A DNA stretch of 64,000 nt, taken from NCBI RefSeq assembly GCF_046533115.1, contig NZ_JAJQRC010000010.1, forward strand, positions 27,348 through 91,347, in the 5' to 3' direction. Shown here piece by piece: positions 1 through 9,427 of the stretch. The DNA comes from JAIRMO01 sp046533115. Its GTDB lineage: Bacteria; Spirochaetota; Spirochaetia; Treponematales; Breznakiellaceae. How positions within the stretch are numbered: position 1 is the stretch's first letter; each line of letters starts with the position of its first letter. A program made the position numbers and the translations under genes. The notes beneath the pieces were generated by a model. That model ran no database searches. It had not been told where the DNA came from and saw only the letters and a list, made by a program, of their open reading frames with translations.

Positions 1-623
1 CCTCCGATCATGAGGGGAACCCCATAGTCGGTAAAAATCAACGTAAAGACGGCAAAAACCACGGCTATAAGCGGCTTACGCAGATACGGAACAGTAATAG
101 AAAGAAATTGGCTGCTTTTAGGGATGCCTAAAACCGCCGCCGCTTCGTAAGGCGAACCATCTTCATATTTTAGAATATCAGCCAGCATAAGAAAGGCAAC
201 AGGAAAGGCATAAAATACCGAACCCAGCACAATGCCTCTGAATCCATAGACAGACTGTTTAATCCCCAGTAGCCGGGTAAGGATGCCATTTGAACCGAGG
301 AGCAAGATCAAGCCCATACCGTGGGATATTGACGGGATAAGCATGGGAAGGGAGGCAAAAACGCTAAAGACCTCCCGAAAACGCATATTAGTGCGGACAA
401 CACAAATTGCTAAAATATAGGCCGCCGCGATAGAAATGATTGTTCCGGTTCCCGCCGCCAGAATAGAATTTTTTAACGCCAACTTAAATTGAAGGGAACC
501 GACAACAGCGGAGATGTCAACCCCGGTCATGTATATGAACATGCGAAGCAGGGGAAAAACAACCGTTATGGTTAGAAATATTGTTAAAATGATCTTAACG
601 GATATGGATCCGTGATTCCTCAT
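1..623 (-). CDS. ABC transporter permease (partial, C-terminus outside window)
   Basis: This is the inner-membrane permease of an importer of the iron(III)/thiamine/aminoethylphosphonate type. About 207 residues are visible, reading off the window edge. The first segment after a basic start is hydrophobic, and several more membrane segments follow. Near residue 170 is the EAA loop that contacts the ATPase (YEAAAVLGIP, then ITVPYLRKP), the hallmark of binding-protein-dependent permeases. The ATG at 623 overlaps the TGA of the ATPase gene as ATGA, so translation is probably coupled. The exact substrate cannot be read from this fragment. A permease of this class may be a fused double-domain protein, which the missing part would show. 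Confidence 0.85.
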   Translation of the reverse strand, partial: MRNHGSISVKIILTIFLTITVVFPLLRMFIYMTGVDISAVVGSLQFKLALKNSILAAGTGTIISIAAAYILAICVVRTNMRFREVFSVFASLPMLIPSISHGMGLILLLGSNGILTRLLGIKQSVYGFRGIVLGSVFYAFPVAFLMLADILKYEDGSPYEAAAVLGIPKSSQFLSITVPYLRKPLIAVVFAVFTLIFTDYGVPLMIG

Positions 624-1381
624 TGAGAAACCTCAATATATTTGGCCAAGGATTTAATTTTTAGTTTAAGATTATCTATAACAAATTCCTGAACAAACCG
701 ATCCGCCGGGTTCCGTATAAGGTCCTCGGGCGTATCAATCTGATGGATATTGCCGTGGTCCATTACCATAATGCGGTCAGAAAGCGCAAAGGCCTCTTCT
801 TGATCATGGGTAATATAAATGATAGTGGAATGAAATTGTTTTTGGATGTGTTTTATCTCATCCCGAAGCAAAAGCCTTGTTGCCGCATCAAGTGCGGACA
901 TAGGTTCATCAAAAAGAATGATCTCCGGATTTTTAGCAAGGGTACGGGCAATAGCGACCCGCTGCTGCTGCCCCCCCGACAGCTTGCCCGGTTTTTTATT
1001 TAGATGTTCTGTGAGACCTACCTGCTCAATGATATTAAGGGCTATCGAACGGGATTTTGCCCGAAACTCTTTGTCAAACCTGATCGCATATTCTATATTT
1101 CGCAGGACCGTCATATTTTGAAAAAGCGCGTAGTTCTGAAAAACTATTCCCATATTACGGGAGGAAGGCGCCGAATCGGTTATGTCGATTCCATCTTTTA
1201 TGATACGGCCGGAACTTGGATGAAGAAGTCCGATAAGGATCCGCAAAATTGTAGTTTTACCGCAGCCGGAAGGACCAAGGATGGAGAGAAACTCCCCATC
1301 CCTGACCGTAAAATTAATTTTATGCAGGACTTCTTGTTTGTGAAAGACGTGAACTAAGTCTTTGGCTTCAAGTTTATCCAT
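620..1381 (-). CDS. ABC transporter ATP-binding protein
   Basis: This is the cytoplasmic ATPase that powers the importer encoded by its two neighbours. The Walker A motif GPSGCGKTT lies near residue 36, the Q-loop is in VFQNYALF, the signature is LSGGQQQR, Walker B is IILFDEP, and the switch histidine is in ITHDQEEA. At about 253 residues it is shorter than PotA/FbpC proteins that carry a full C-terminal TOBE domain. The start is set at the ATG at 1381, which has a GGTG-type site upstream and follows the binding-protein stop by 10 bases. A TTG at 1411 would extend into that gene and is less likely. Polyamine, iron(III) and phosphonate importers share this family. Confidence 0.88.
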   Translation of the reverse strand: MDKLEAKDLVHVFHKQEVLHKINFTVRDGEFLSILGPSGCGKTTILRILIGLLHPSSGRIIKDGIDITDSAPSSRNMGIVFQNYALFQNMTVLRNIEYAIRFDKEFRAKSRSIALNIIEQVGLTEHLNKKPGKLSGGQQQRVAIARTLAKNPEIILFDEPMSALDAATRLLLRDEIKHIQKQFHSTIIYITHDQEEAFALSDRIMVMDHGNIHQIDTPEDLIRNPADRFVQEFVIDNLKLKIKSLAKYIEVSQ

Positions 1382-1391
1382 CAATACACCG

Positions 1392-2372
1392 CTAATACTT
1401 CCATTTTTCAAGCAGCCGTTCTTTTAATACCGTGTCATATACGCCGGTCATATCCGCATAGGGTATGTTTTGGGGGTAGTTTGGGATATTGTTGGGCTGA
1501 TTTTTAAAAATAGCTTCCGGACAATAAAGCTCCTTATCATCCCTAACCAATTTAGTCATGGCGAAATTGAAAACTTCCTTTACCGCCGGACGATTCTCCT
1601 TTCCTTTTATAATGCCCATTCCGGTGGTAATACTGGGAGCGCCTTCGGCAAAAAAAATCATCTCCAGCGGGACACCCCGGCTGTTGATAGCCTGGGTTGC
1701 CGTCAGCGTCATACCCAAGCCTATGGCGACCTCTCCCTGAATGAGGGCGTTTACCGGTCCTGACCCGGAAGTTGTAAACTGCAAAATATTCTCAGAAAGG
1801 GAATCAAAATAGGCAAATGCCTCGTCTTCTCCCCACGCATTAATTAGGCTGACCAAAAACATATACCCCGTACCGGAGGATTTTGGGTTCGGCATAGAAA
1901 TAAGCCCCTTATATTCGCTTTTCAGCAGATCCTCATAAGAAGCAGGAACCGGAAACCCCAAAGCGGCAAGTTTCTCGCGGTTTATCACAATAGCGCCGCT
2001 TGATTTGTCCCAGGGCAGATACTTATGATGAGCCGGTACAAGTTCATCAAGAAAATCGGAAGTATCATAGGATGAAAGATCCGCCAGTAGATCTTTTACC
2101 GATTCCAAATGACCGGTTTCAAGGTTAAGGGTAATGTCCGCTTCGGTATCCTGACCTTCCGCCTTAATTTTTGCCGCATGATTTCCGGTAGAAAGCACCT
2201 CTACCGTGATATCATAGTTAGGAAACTGCTGTGTGAGTAACTCCTGCATATGCTCGGTCCTAAAATCTTCCGTACTGGTAAATATGACAACCCGGTTACT
2301 GTCTTCTTTTTTGCAGGAAAAAACCGCAAAGATCAGCAGAACCGCCGCAAACCAACTAATAATTTTTTTCAT
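1392..2372 (-). CDS. ABC transporter substrate-binding lipoprotein (iron(III)/phosphonate class)
   Basis: This is the extracytoplasmic binding protein of the importer, about 326 residues long. The start is the ATG at 2372, because GGAGGG at 2381-2386 lies 8 bases before it; a longer frame to 2432 lacks such a site. The N-terminus is MKK, a hydrophobic stretch, then FSC with Cys at residue 20, which fits a spirochaetal lipobox. The body (VVIFTSTEDF near residue 28, SGTGYMFLVSLINAWGED in the middle) is typical of type-2 periplasmic binding proteins related to the FbpA/AfuA and PhnS groups. It is first in the three-gene unit, with ATPase and permease downstream. The ligand is not determinable by eye. 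Confidence 0.82.
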   Translation of the reverse strand: MKKIISWFAAVLLIFAVFSCKKEDSNRVVIFTSTEDFRTEHMQELLTQQFPNYDITVEVLSTGNHAAKIKAEGQDTEADITLNLETGHLESVKDLLADLSSYDTSDFLDELVPAHHKYLPWDKSSGAIVINREKLAALGFPVPASYEDLLKSEYKGLISMPNPKSSGTGYMFLVSLINAWGEDEAFAYFDSLSENILQFTTSGSGPVNALIQGEVAIGLGMTLTATQAINSRGVPLEMIFFAEGAPSITTGMGIIKGKENRPAVKEVFNFAMTKLVRDDKELYCPEAIFKNQPNNIPNYPQNIPYADMTGVYDTVLKERLLEKWKY

Positions 2373-2389
2373 AAAATCAACCCTCCAGT

Positions 2390-2423
2390 GTTCATTTTTA
2401 CAAAAAATAACATAAAAATGAAC
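2390..2423 (-). promoter_or_regulatory. Inverted repeat in the leader of the ABC importer
   Basis: An 11-base arm GTTCATTTTTA at 2390-2400 is matched by TAAAAATGAAC at 2413-2423 with a 12-base spacer. It lies just upstream of the binding-protein ribosome site and downstream of an AT-rich stretch that could hold the promoter. It could be an operator or a leader hairpin. No regulator is identified. Confidence 0.3.
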
Positions 2424-2545
2424 AAGGGACAATAGGTTTAGTGAAATTTATATATATTTTTTGAAAAAACAGACATTTTACTCTACAACCGTTACCCGGT
2501 TCCCGGCGGATTTTCTATAGAGAACCATCGATTTTTGAAACAGCC

Positions 2546-3610
2546 TCACCGTAAAACCTCCTTGATGAGTTTATAAACCTGTTTAGCCGCCTCATCATAG
2601 GAATATTTTTTTAGGATTTCCTCCGGACTTTCAACCGGTTCTTTGAGGAGGACGTTTAAATCGACATCAGTATCAAAGGGATCGATATAGTGCGCGGTAT
2701 TTCCGAATATTTCGGGCAGGCTTGCGGCTCTGGCCACGATTACCTGCGCTCCGCACGAAAGGGCCTCCACGGGGGTAAGCCCAAACCCCTCGTAATAAGA
2801 GGGTAGGATAAAGGCCTTGCATTTTTCCATCAGCGCCTTTACCTTAGCGTCATCCAGATACCCAAGCAGCAGGATGTTCTTTAAACCGGCGTTATTATCC
2901 AAGTTCTCAATCTGTGTTGTAGGAAGGCTTGTACCGGAAACGGCGAAATAGGAATCAGGATTTTTGACCGCATATTCGATGATCCAGCGGATATTTTTCC
3001 GTTTTGAAAGGCTGCCAAGGGAAAAATAAAATTCATTTTCTAAAAGGACCGGGTAGGTATCAAAAACTGAATAATCCGCCTTAACGCTCAAAAAATGGTT
3101 CCAACTGCTGTAAATCACGGTAATACGCTCGGGAGTAATATGATAAGTTTGAGCTATCTGATTTTTTGAGAAATAAGAAACCGTTCCGATCTTTTTCGCC
3201 CTTTTTGCAATAAGCCGGTATTGCCAACGGTTATACAAACGGATAACCTTATCCCGAAAGCTTACAAAATCCTCGGGAAAGAATTCGCAGTAGATATCGT
3301 GCAGAAAAACAATTCCGGGAGCCAAGGGGAGACAGGTATTGCCGAATTCAAGGATCGTGTATTGCCGGTGGGTGAGGAGAAAAAACTGGAGGGTAACCAT
3401 TTGCCAAAGTATGTGGGGTATTTTTTTTTTGTATTTTATTATAGTAAGGTTTTTATAGGGAGGGATATTTTTAAAATCCGAAGGGATAATAATGGAAATC
3501 TCTCCAGAAGAGATAATCTTATCCAGCCGCAGGGTGATTTCGTAAGCATACCGTTCTATACCGGTTAATCTACGACAAAGAAAATAACCATTGATTAGAA
3601 TCATGGACAT
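2546..3610 (-). CDS. Glycosyltransferase, GT4 family (GT-B fold)
   Basis: This is a predicted retaining glycosyltransferase acting on a nucleotide sugar during surface-polysaccharide assembly. At 354 residues it has the normal length for GT4. The glycogen-synthase-like region is visible: GSLSKRKN near residue 198, then ILPSYYEGFGLTPVEALSCG near 270-285, which contains the E-x7-E element that binds the donor. The N-terminal domain holds an acceptor-side sequence with SYFSKNQI near residue 145. The ATG at 3610 overlaps the previous stop as TAATG, and GGAAAG lies 5 bases before it. It is the last gene of the polysaccharide locus; donor and acceptor are unknown. Confidence 0.85.
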   Translation of the reverse strand: MSMILINGYFLCRRLTGIERYAYEITLRLDKIISSGEISIIIPSDFKNIPPYKNLTIIKYKKKIPHILWQMVTLQFFLLTHRQYTILEFGNTCLPLAPGIVFLHDIYCEFFPEDFVSFRDKVIRLYNRWQYRLIAKRAKKIGTVSYFSKNQIAQTYHITPERITVIYSSWNHFLSVKADYSVFDTYPVLLENEFYFSLGSLSKRKNIRWIIEYAVKNPDSYFAVSGTSLPTTQIENLDNNAGLKNILLLGYLDDAKVKALMEKCKAFILPSYYEGFGLTPVEALSCGAQVIVARAASLPEIFGNTAHYIDPFDTDVDLNVLLKEPVESPEEILKKYSYDEAAKQVYKLIKEVLR

Positions 3611-4599
3611 TATTTCTTTCCAAGAAGTTTCTTGATAATTTTAGTTAGACGGGACATAAAATCATCACATTTTTTAAAAAGTTTTGGATGCCTTTTATTT
3701 AACCATATCAATTTTGAAAAGAGTGAACCGTCAAAAGCCCCGATAACCACGGGATCCGCAATAATACGGGTTTGACTTTCAAAAGCCGCCTTGGGATTTT
3801 CAAGCATCGCCATTGCTGCCTTAGGAATTTCACCGGTCGCTTTAATGGACGCCAGAATTTCAGGAGAAGCAAGCTTATATGCCGGGACAAAAGAAACAAG
3901 GGAAGTCGCATAATAATGGATAATTTTTGCATCGCAAAGATAGGGAAGACCGTTGTGGCTTATCTGACAGTTCCATTCACCGGGGAGCTCGGTGATGATG
4001 TTATTGAGTTCGTAGTTTGCCTGGTTGAAGGAAGGTTGATCCGCAGAAATTCCGCGACTATTACCTTCAATCCATAAATCATGCCATTTGTTAAAGAAAA
4101 CATGAGCCTCGGGAGTATCACGGCTAAAAATGATACCGCTGTTAAAATATTTATCTGAATCTCTCTCTCTTATATAACCCAATGCAACATCCCTTTTTTT
4201 AAATTCATCATTAAGGTGATGTTGCGATAATAAAACATGAGTATCCAATACGGAACCCAGTGTTATATTTTGCAAAGACAAAATATCCAAAAGACCGGCA
4301 ATAATAGTATCGCAGTCAATAAAAAGAAAATCACCTGAAACAAAATGCCTGATAGAAGTTTTAATCCACCTGGAAATTTCCTTCTGATTTAATTCGTTCG
4401 GTGGGTCTATTGGCTTTATATCTGAAACTAGTTTCTCATACCTACCACGTTTGCCGGTGAGAGATTCTTTGGTCTTTGTATCTGTTAGAACAACAACCTC
4501 ATCATGGGAATGATGCATCCTAAGGGAAACAAGAGAGAGCAGAAATTGTTCGTAATAAGTGTCATTTTTCGAACTTGTAAGAACGTAGAGGTATTTCAT
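3610..4599 (-). CDS. Glycosyltransferase of GT8-like nucleotide-diphospho-sugar transferase type
   Basis: A 329-residue protein with a GT-A-like start (MKYLYVLTSS) and a DCD motif at residues 95-97 (FLFIDCDTII) that would coordinate the metal and donor nucleotide. A second block, YFNSGIIFSRDT, near residue 150 matches the region following the DxD in GT8 and related families, where an NxG precedes a hydrophobic strand. The C-terminus is basic (KIIKKLLGKK), suggesting membrane association. The ATG at 4599 overlaps the preceding stop as ATGA. The exact sugar is unknown, and it could belong to a related unnamed GT-A family rather than GT8 itself. Confidence 0.7.
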   Translation of the reverse strand: MKYLYVLTSSKNDTYYEQFLLSLVSLRMHHSHDEVVVLTDTKTKESLTGKRGRYEKLVSDIKPIDPPNELNQKEISRWIKTSIRHFVSGDFLFIDCDTIIAGLLDILSLQNITLGSVLDTHVLLSQHHLNDEFKKRDVALGYIRERDSDKYFNSGIIFSRDTPEAHVFFNKWHDLWIEGNSRGISADQPSFNQANYELNNIITELPGEWNCQISHNGLPYLCDAKIIHYYATSLVSFVPAYKLASPEILASIKATGEIPKAAMAMLENPKAAFESQTRIIADPVVIGAFDGSLFSKLIWLNKRHPKLFKKCDDFMSRLTKIIKKLLGKK

Positions 4600-5759
4600 G
4601 GGGATAAATCTTTTTCATAAATCTCACGCCGACTGCCGCTTAAGGTCGTAAGATAGGATAATAATTTTTTCTGAAAAATATGGGGTGTAAAATTGTCTCG
4701 ATATATTTTGAAAGCATTGTCTATTCTTTCCTTAATTCCGGAATATCCGCCATAGAAAGATCCAACATATTCAATCATTTCCGCAAGGGCTATAGGGGTA
4801 TTTTCGGTGATGAAAATATCATCGATTCCGTTAAAATATTCATGTAAACCGGCGGAATGGGCGGTTATAACGGGAGTGCGAAACGCAATTCCATCCAATA
4901 CTTTGTTGGCAAGAACTGTTTTCGCCTTCATTGACTGTCCAAAGATACCTAATGATATATCACAATTATCCACAATAAATTCTTCCCATTTTTTACGATT
5001 TCCCCATTCGTTATGTATGGTAACTATATCTTGTATTTGGAGACCTTCAACCATTTTTTTATATGATTCCCCTCTTTTATCAGAGGCACCCCAAACATAC
5101 AAATGCAATTTAATCTTTCCTTTAAGCATGGAAACAGCGGTTAGAATAACATCTAAACCCTGCAAAGGCACATAAGAACCACACCAGCATAAATTAAGAC
5201 AATCGCGGTTTCCCATAAAATAACCAATCTTGGCTTGAGGTTTTTCATCAATGCAAAGCGGCAAGATACGACAGGTTATAGCGTTACTATCTACATCAAG
5301 GACCCTCGTATAATATTCAGCCTCCGACTGATTGAGGAAAAAAATCATCCGAGAATTGATAATAGCGTTACGATCGATCTTTTTTATTCTCTTGGCTTTT
5401 TTTGAACCGGGAGTAAAATGTTTATAATCATTTATTTCAGTATCATAAAAGGAAAGGAAAAAATCGACCACAAGTTTCTTCTTAAATAAAAATGCTATTT
5501 GAATCGGGAAACTGCCGTGCTGCATAGCAAAGACATAAATAATATCAGCCCACAGCATATAAAAGAAATTAGGAATAACTGAAAATATTTTAAGGAGCTT
5601 TCTTTTTATTGATACCGGACGGGAAGATTCTTCATATGAAACCGGTTTATCAAAATCGTTGTAAAACACCCGGTAATCTTCTTTTTCGAGGAAAAATCTT
5701 AATGTATTCCTTGTCCTGTAATCTTCAGAGACCGCGCCAAGGCAAAAAATGTTTAACAC
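4596..5759 (-). CDS. Glycosyltransferase, GT-B fold (GT4-like)
   Basis: A 387-residue predicted glycosyltransferase. The donor-domain start CWCGSYVPLQGLDVILTA near residue 200 and the later block with KTVLANKVLDGIAFRTPVIT near 285-300 follow the pattern of GT4 enzymes, although the E-x7-E element is weak here. A basic segment with aromatic residues near residue 60 (IPNFFYMLWADIIYVFAM) could touch the membrane. The start is a GTG at 5759 preceded by AAGGAATAATCT; no in-frame ATG near the N-terminus is better placed. It is tightly linked to its neighbours. Substrate is not assignable. Confidence 0.7.
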   Translation of the reverse strand: MLNIFCLGAVSEDYRTRNTLRFFLEKEDYRVFYNDFDKPVSYEESSRPVSIKRKLLKIFSVIPNFFYMLWADIIYVFAMQHGSFPIQIAFLFKKKLVVDFFLSFYDTEINDYKHFTPGSKKAKRIKKIDRNAIINSRMIFFLNQSEAEYYTRVLDVDSNAITCRILPLCIDEKPQAKIGYFMGNRDCLNLCWCGSYVPLQGLDVILTAVSMLKGKIKLHLYVWGASDKRGESYKKMVEGLQIQDIVTIHNEWGNRKKWEEFIVDNCDISLGIFGQSMKAKTVLANKVLDGIAFRTPVITAHSAGLHEYFNGIDDIFITENTPIALAEMIEYVGSFYGGYSGIKERIDNAFKIYRDNFTPHIFQKKLLSYLTTLSGSRREIYEKDLSP

Positions 5760-5762
5760 AGA

Positions 5763-6680
5763 TTATTCCTTAACAGAATTGTTCTTTTTCTCTTTATAAA
5801 ATTTACCATAAATATTATGCCTCCCATCAGATATCCCTTTTAGGACGTATGTCAAATCATCAAATTCAAGAAAAAAAAATTTCTCAAATATTATTCTTTT
5901 TATTGTTTGTTTGTATTTATATTTCTTGGCAAATTGAGGATAGTTCTTTAAAATGTAATATTTATTCCGTACTAAATAATATATTCGTTCTTTATGATAC
6001 CAGAAGGCATGGGGAAAAAATGTCTTCCGAGGCTCTCCTTCAACATGGTTCATATTACATTTATGTATTTTTACTATTTTATATCCCTTTTGAGTTAGCC
6101 GATAACAGAAATCGTAATCCACATCATTAATAAAGAGCTCATTATTAAAGCCGCCAATTGTTTTCCACATTTCAAGATTAATAATATTACCACTGGATAT
6201 GACCCGGTCTATATACTCAAATTCATTTTCGTTATCCTTTTTTTCCGCCCTTCTTTTTTTTAACAGATTATGCTTGATCGTTCCCAATATTGAATGTACT
6301 TCGTTTTGATGAACCGTATTCGGAGAAAAACTCTGGGTACTATTGTCAATGTGATATATCCGAGTGGCTTCATTTATGTACTCCGAAATATATTTACTAT
6401 CCCAGCTTGAATCCTGATCCATGGTCATGGCCCATATATGACCGTCGTTCACGGCCGCTTCGCAGCCCTGATTCAGGGCTCTAGCAATGCCTAAATTCTC
6501 AAAATTAGGAATATACCGGGAATTGGGAATTTGATCTGCCAATTTTGAATTATCTTCGATGCTGTTATCGATAATATACACCTTTTTACAAAAATCTGAA
6601 TATGTTAATATGTTTTTTATCGAAATAGCTTCTCCCAGGGTTTTAGGATTATACCAGATGACAATGGCGGCAGAAATCAC
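5763..6680 (-). CDS. Glycosyltransferase family 2, rhamnosyltransferase-like
   Basis: A GT-A enzyme of 305 residues related to dTDP-rhamnosyl transferases. It begins with AAIVIWYNP; the uridine/thymidine-binding strand VYIIDNS is near residue 35, ENLGIARALNQG near 61-72, and the metal-binding DQD at 88-90. The later NDVDYDFCYR near residue 180 matches the catalytic-base region of this subgroup. Presence of rfbABCD upstream in the same locus provides the likely donor dTDP-L-rhamnose. The start appears to be GTG at 6680 with GGAAAA upstream. The linkage formed is unknown. Confidence 0.78.
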   Translation of the reverse strand: MISAAIVIWYNPKTLGEAISIKNILTYSDFCKKVYIIDNSIEDNSKLADQIPNSRYIPNFENLGIARALNQGCEAAVNDGHIWAMTMDQDSSWDSKYISEYINEATRIYHIDNSTQSFSPNTVHQNEVHSILGTIKHNLLKKRRAEKKDNENEFEYIDRVISSGNIINLEMWKTIGGFNNELFINDVDYDFCYRLTQKGYKIVKIHKCNMNHVEGEPRKTFFPHAFWYHKERIYYLVRNKYYILKNYPQFAKKYKYKQTIKRIIFEKFFFLEFDDLTYVLKGISDGRHNIYGKFYKEKKNNSVKE

Positions 6681-6682
6681 AG

Positions 6683-8389
6683 TTAATTTTCCACAAAGCT
6701 TTTAACAGCTTTTGGCAGCCCTAATATGTATTTACCGATTCTGTATTCCAGAGAATTAATAACCTTATTGATTGCAGAAACATCAACAAAATTACTATTT
6801 CTATCCTCTGGTGGAATTGCAATCCTGTAATCATAGCCTTCGTTCCATGCAATATATACAATCAGCCGCTCAACAGCATGTAACATACATTCATCAGGTG
6901 TAGATTCATGACCAATATCATCCTGAGATAATTTCAGATTAAAAAGGGGGGTTAAGGCGACAGGTCTATACCAAAACATAGCACCAATTGGAAAAACCAT
7001 GCTTTTAATAATTTCAAAATTAATTTCTTTCTTACATCCTAATTTATTCCATAATGCACCCATACTATTTCGTAGACGTCTAGAGAAATCAAGTAGAAAG
7101 ATACCTCTAAAAACATATGGTACTTCGGGTATTACAACACCAAGGTTACTGTTAATAAAAAATTCATTAACTATAGAATTAATATTATATAATAATGAAT
7201 TGAGCAGATCGTTAAGCCAGGTAATGCCGATCCATTCTTCAGCATCAAGCAAATTTTTTGTATGAAAATGACCAACAATGTCATAGTGATTTAAGCGATC
7301 TTTAATGGATAACCATGGTATAATATCCCCCCCCTGATTTTTTATGATGATTATTTCTTTTAATTTTGAAAAGCATGTTTGACCCTTAAGAAAATTATAA
7401 ACAACATCTTTTTTTTCAGGACTATCGGTTGTAATATAAAGATCAAAATTTACGTTTGTATTATTAAGGAATATCATATATTTATCTAAAATATCTGTAT
7501 AATACAAATGCAGATGTATTGCTGTTTTTACATTCCGAAAACTATTTATATTTTTTTCCGCATTAGATATAAGCTTGTTTTGAATAAAAAGCATTGTATT
7601 AGGATCGTAAATTTGATTAAGATAATCAAAAACAATAGATACAGGATAGTTGGTATTTTCCCGCAGGAGGGAAATAATATATCCAGGACAAGGAAAACTA
7701 AGAAAAGATCTTATCTTTAAAACGGGAACCCTAAATTTCAGGCATAAATCTGGCCGTCTGACCGCAAGATCAGATTTGATTTCGGGAAATCTTGATTTAT
7801 CAAGAAATACCGAATATCTGAACCCGGCTTTTATCAATATTTGGGTAAATTGGGTTTCATAATTTTGAATTACCTTTTCAAGTTTATTTTCATATCTGAC
7901 ATTCTCCCAAAAGGTTTGGAAGATTCCGGAATTAACAACTTTTTTATTAAAACAAATAAAATAACTTTGTATATGTTCGGGTATGGGCCTGCGACTCTTG
8001 GGCATTCCAAATCTATCATTTTTGTTGTTTGTTAATCCCCAGAAGTCAACGTCTTTTTCTTCCATTTCAAGATAAACATTTCCAAGATCAAAAACAGGAC
8101 CAAAACAGGTGTCGTTCATCAATGTTAAATTATCATATCGGGAAAGGTTTTTCCATCCGTCTTTTAGCATCGCATCCTTCCATGCGCCAAAATCAAATCC
8201 CTTGTTTTCCCGCAAAACAATTTCATCGCTGAATTCTGAAAGTTTGTTATATTGTTCACTGGATAGCGAACTGTTTGAAATGACCACTATTCTGGTATAT
8301 AGGCGGCGAATATTTTCCAACAGATAGATCACATGATCTGAAAGAAAATTGTATTTATTGTAATGGACAAAGAATAGTATTCGATTCAT
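6683..8389 (-). CDS. Rhamnan synthesis protein F (RgpF) family glycosyltransferase
   Basis: A 568-residue protein with the features of the RgpF family, which acts in rhamnose-containing polysaccharide synthesis. The N-terminal part has IRRLYTRIVVISNSSLS, then ENKGFDFGAWKDAM near residue 80 and NDTCFGPVFDL near 112, all typical of the family. A second half near residues 290-480 contains a further transferase-like domain (HLHLYYTDIL, GHFHTKNLL, then GAMFWYRP near 472). It lies next to the rhamnosyltransferase-like gene and shares the locus with rfbABCD, so a role in adding rhamnose units is likely but inferred. Very AT-rich compared with genes outside the locus. Confidence 0.82.
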   Translation of the reverse strand: MNRILFFVHYNKYNFLSDHVIYLLENIRRLYTRIVVISNSSLSSEQYNKLSEFSDEIVLRENKGFDFGAWKDAMLKDGWKNLSRYDNLTLMNDTCFGPVFDLGNVYLEMEEKDVDFWGLTNNKNDRFGMPKSRRPIPEHIQSYFICFNKKVVNSGIFQTFWENVRYENKLEKVIQNYETQFTQILIKAGFRYSVFLDKSRFPEIKSDLAVRRPDLCLKFRVPVLKIRSFLSFPCPGYIISLLRENTNYPVSIVFDYLNQIYDPNTMLFIQNKLISNAEKNINSFRNVKTAIHLHLYYTDILDKYMIFLNNTNVNFDLYITTDSPEKKDVVYNFLKGQTCFSKLKEIIIIKNQGGDIIPWLSIKDRLNHYDIVGHFHTKNLLDAEEWIGITWLNDLLNSLLYNINSIVNEFFINSNLGVVIPEVPYVFRGIFLLDFSRRLRNSMGALWNKLGCKKEINFEIIKSMVFPIGAMFWYRPVALTPLFNLKLSQDDIGHESTPDECMLHAVERLIVYIAWNEGYDYRIAIPPEDRNSNFVDVSAINKVINSLEYRIGKYILGLPKAVKSFVEN

Positions 8390-8464
8390 ATATTTCTCTT
8401 TTCTCGTCCAGCAGACACGCTTTCTGGAGTTATGTTCTTTCTTGGGAGGCCCGATCGAAAATAG

Positions 8465-9358
8465 TCAGGCGAAGAAACGTAATGAACTTAATATTTTTAT
8501 CATGAATTTCTTAATAAGTTTAGGAAAAAACAAGAAAAAAAGACCTATTTTATATGCTTTTGATTTTTTTAAAACAATAGGGGTATAGAAAGGAACAGTT
8601 TTAAGAAATAATAATGGGGGCATTCTATCTTTATAAATCTCTTTCTGTTCTTCATCTAATAATTCATAGATTTCCAAAAAAACTTTATATATATGAATAA
8701 TTAATCGTTCCCTGTTTTTTGTACCAGAATTATGATCCCTATAATAGGCAAGTATATCATTATGATAATAAAATTTTGCATTATTGAGAGCGCATGTTAC
8801 CCAGAAGAAATAATCTTCTTCTGCTTTCAATTTTTCAGAAAATATTATTTTATAATTTAATAAAAATGCATTTGATATTAGCGCTGCATGTATGGGAAAA
8901 ATGAATGAAGATTCCCAGCCATAAATTAAACCACTGGGAGAGAAATCAATATTACAGATGCTGTGATTTCTTATTTGGTTGTTGTTAATAAGATAAGCAT
9001 GATCTGATATTATAATATCACAACTATTTTTCTTTAATAATTTTAGTTGTAGCTCGAACTTATTATTAGCAATTATATCATCAGAATCAAGAAATTGTAT
9101 ATAATCACCATTTGCTATTTTTAGTCCATAATTTCTTGCTGAACTTACCCCACCATTTTCCTTTTTAAAATACCTAAAACGCGAATCTCTTTTACACCAT
9201 TTTTGGGCTATTTCATCTGTATTATCAGGCGATCCATCGTTAACAATAATACATTCCCAATCAGGATATGTCTGGCTAATAACAGATTCCAGACATATAT
9301 CAAGATATCGAGCCTGATTATAACAGGGAACAATTATAGATACTAATTGGTTTTTCAT
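8465..9358 (-). CDS. Glycosyltransferase family 2
   Basis: An inverting GT-A transferase of 297 residues. The standard GT2 pattern is present: VSIIVPCYNQARYL at the start, IIVNDGSPDNT near residue 37-47, GGVSSARNYGLK near 69-80, and the donor-binding DSDD at 91-94. The region AEEDYFFW near residue 180 fits the catalytic base (ED). The C-terminal part is hydrophobic and basic, suggesting peripheral membrane attachment. A 75-base gap separates it from the RgpF-like gene downstream. AT-rich. Sugar specificity is unknown. Confidence 0.85.
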   Translation of the reverse strand: MKNQLVSIIVPCYNQARYLDICLESVISQTYPDWECIIVNDGSPDNTDEIAQKWCKRDSRFRYFKKENGGVSSARNYGLKIANGDYIQFLDSDDIIANNKFELQLKLLKKNSCDIIISDHAYLINNNQIRNHSICNIDFSPSGLIYGWESSFIFPIHAALISNAFLLNYKIIFSEKLKAEEDYFFWVTCALNNAKFYYHNDILAYYRDHNSGTKNRERLIIHIYKVFLEIYELLDEEQKEIYKDRMPPLLFLKTVPFYTPIVLKKSKAYKIGLFFLFFPKLIKKFMIKILSSLRFFA

Positions 9359-9427
9359 AAATAATCCACTTTGATTCGACTGATTCTATATTATACCTTT
9401 GTTCTATAAATACGAGAAATGATTTGC

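Noticed and set aside
2470..2545. Terminator after the polysaccharide locus.
   Set aside because: Only a 5-bp stem (AACCG/CGGTT) and no adjacent T-run on the minus strand.
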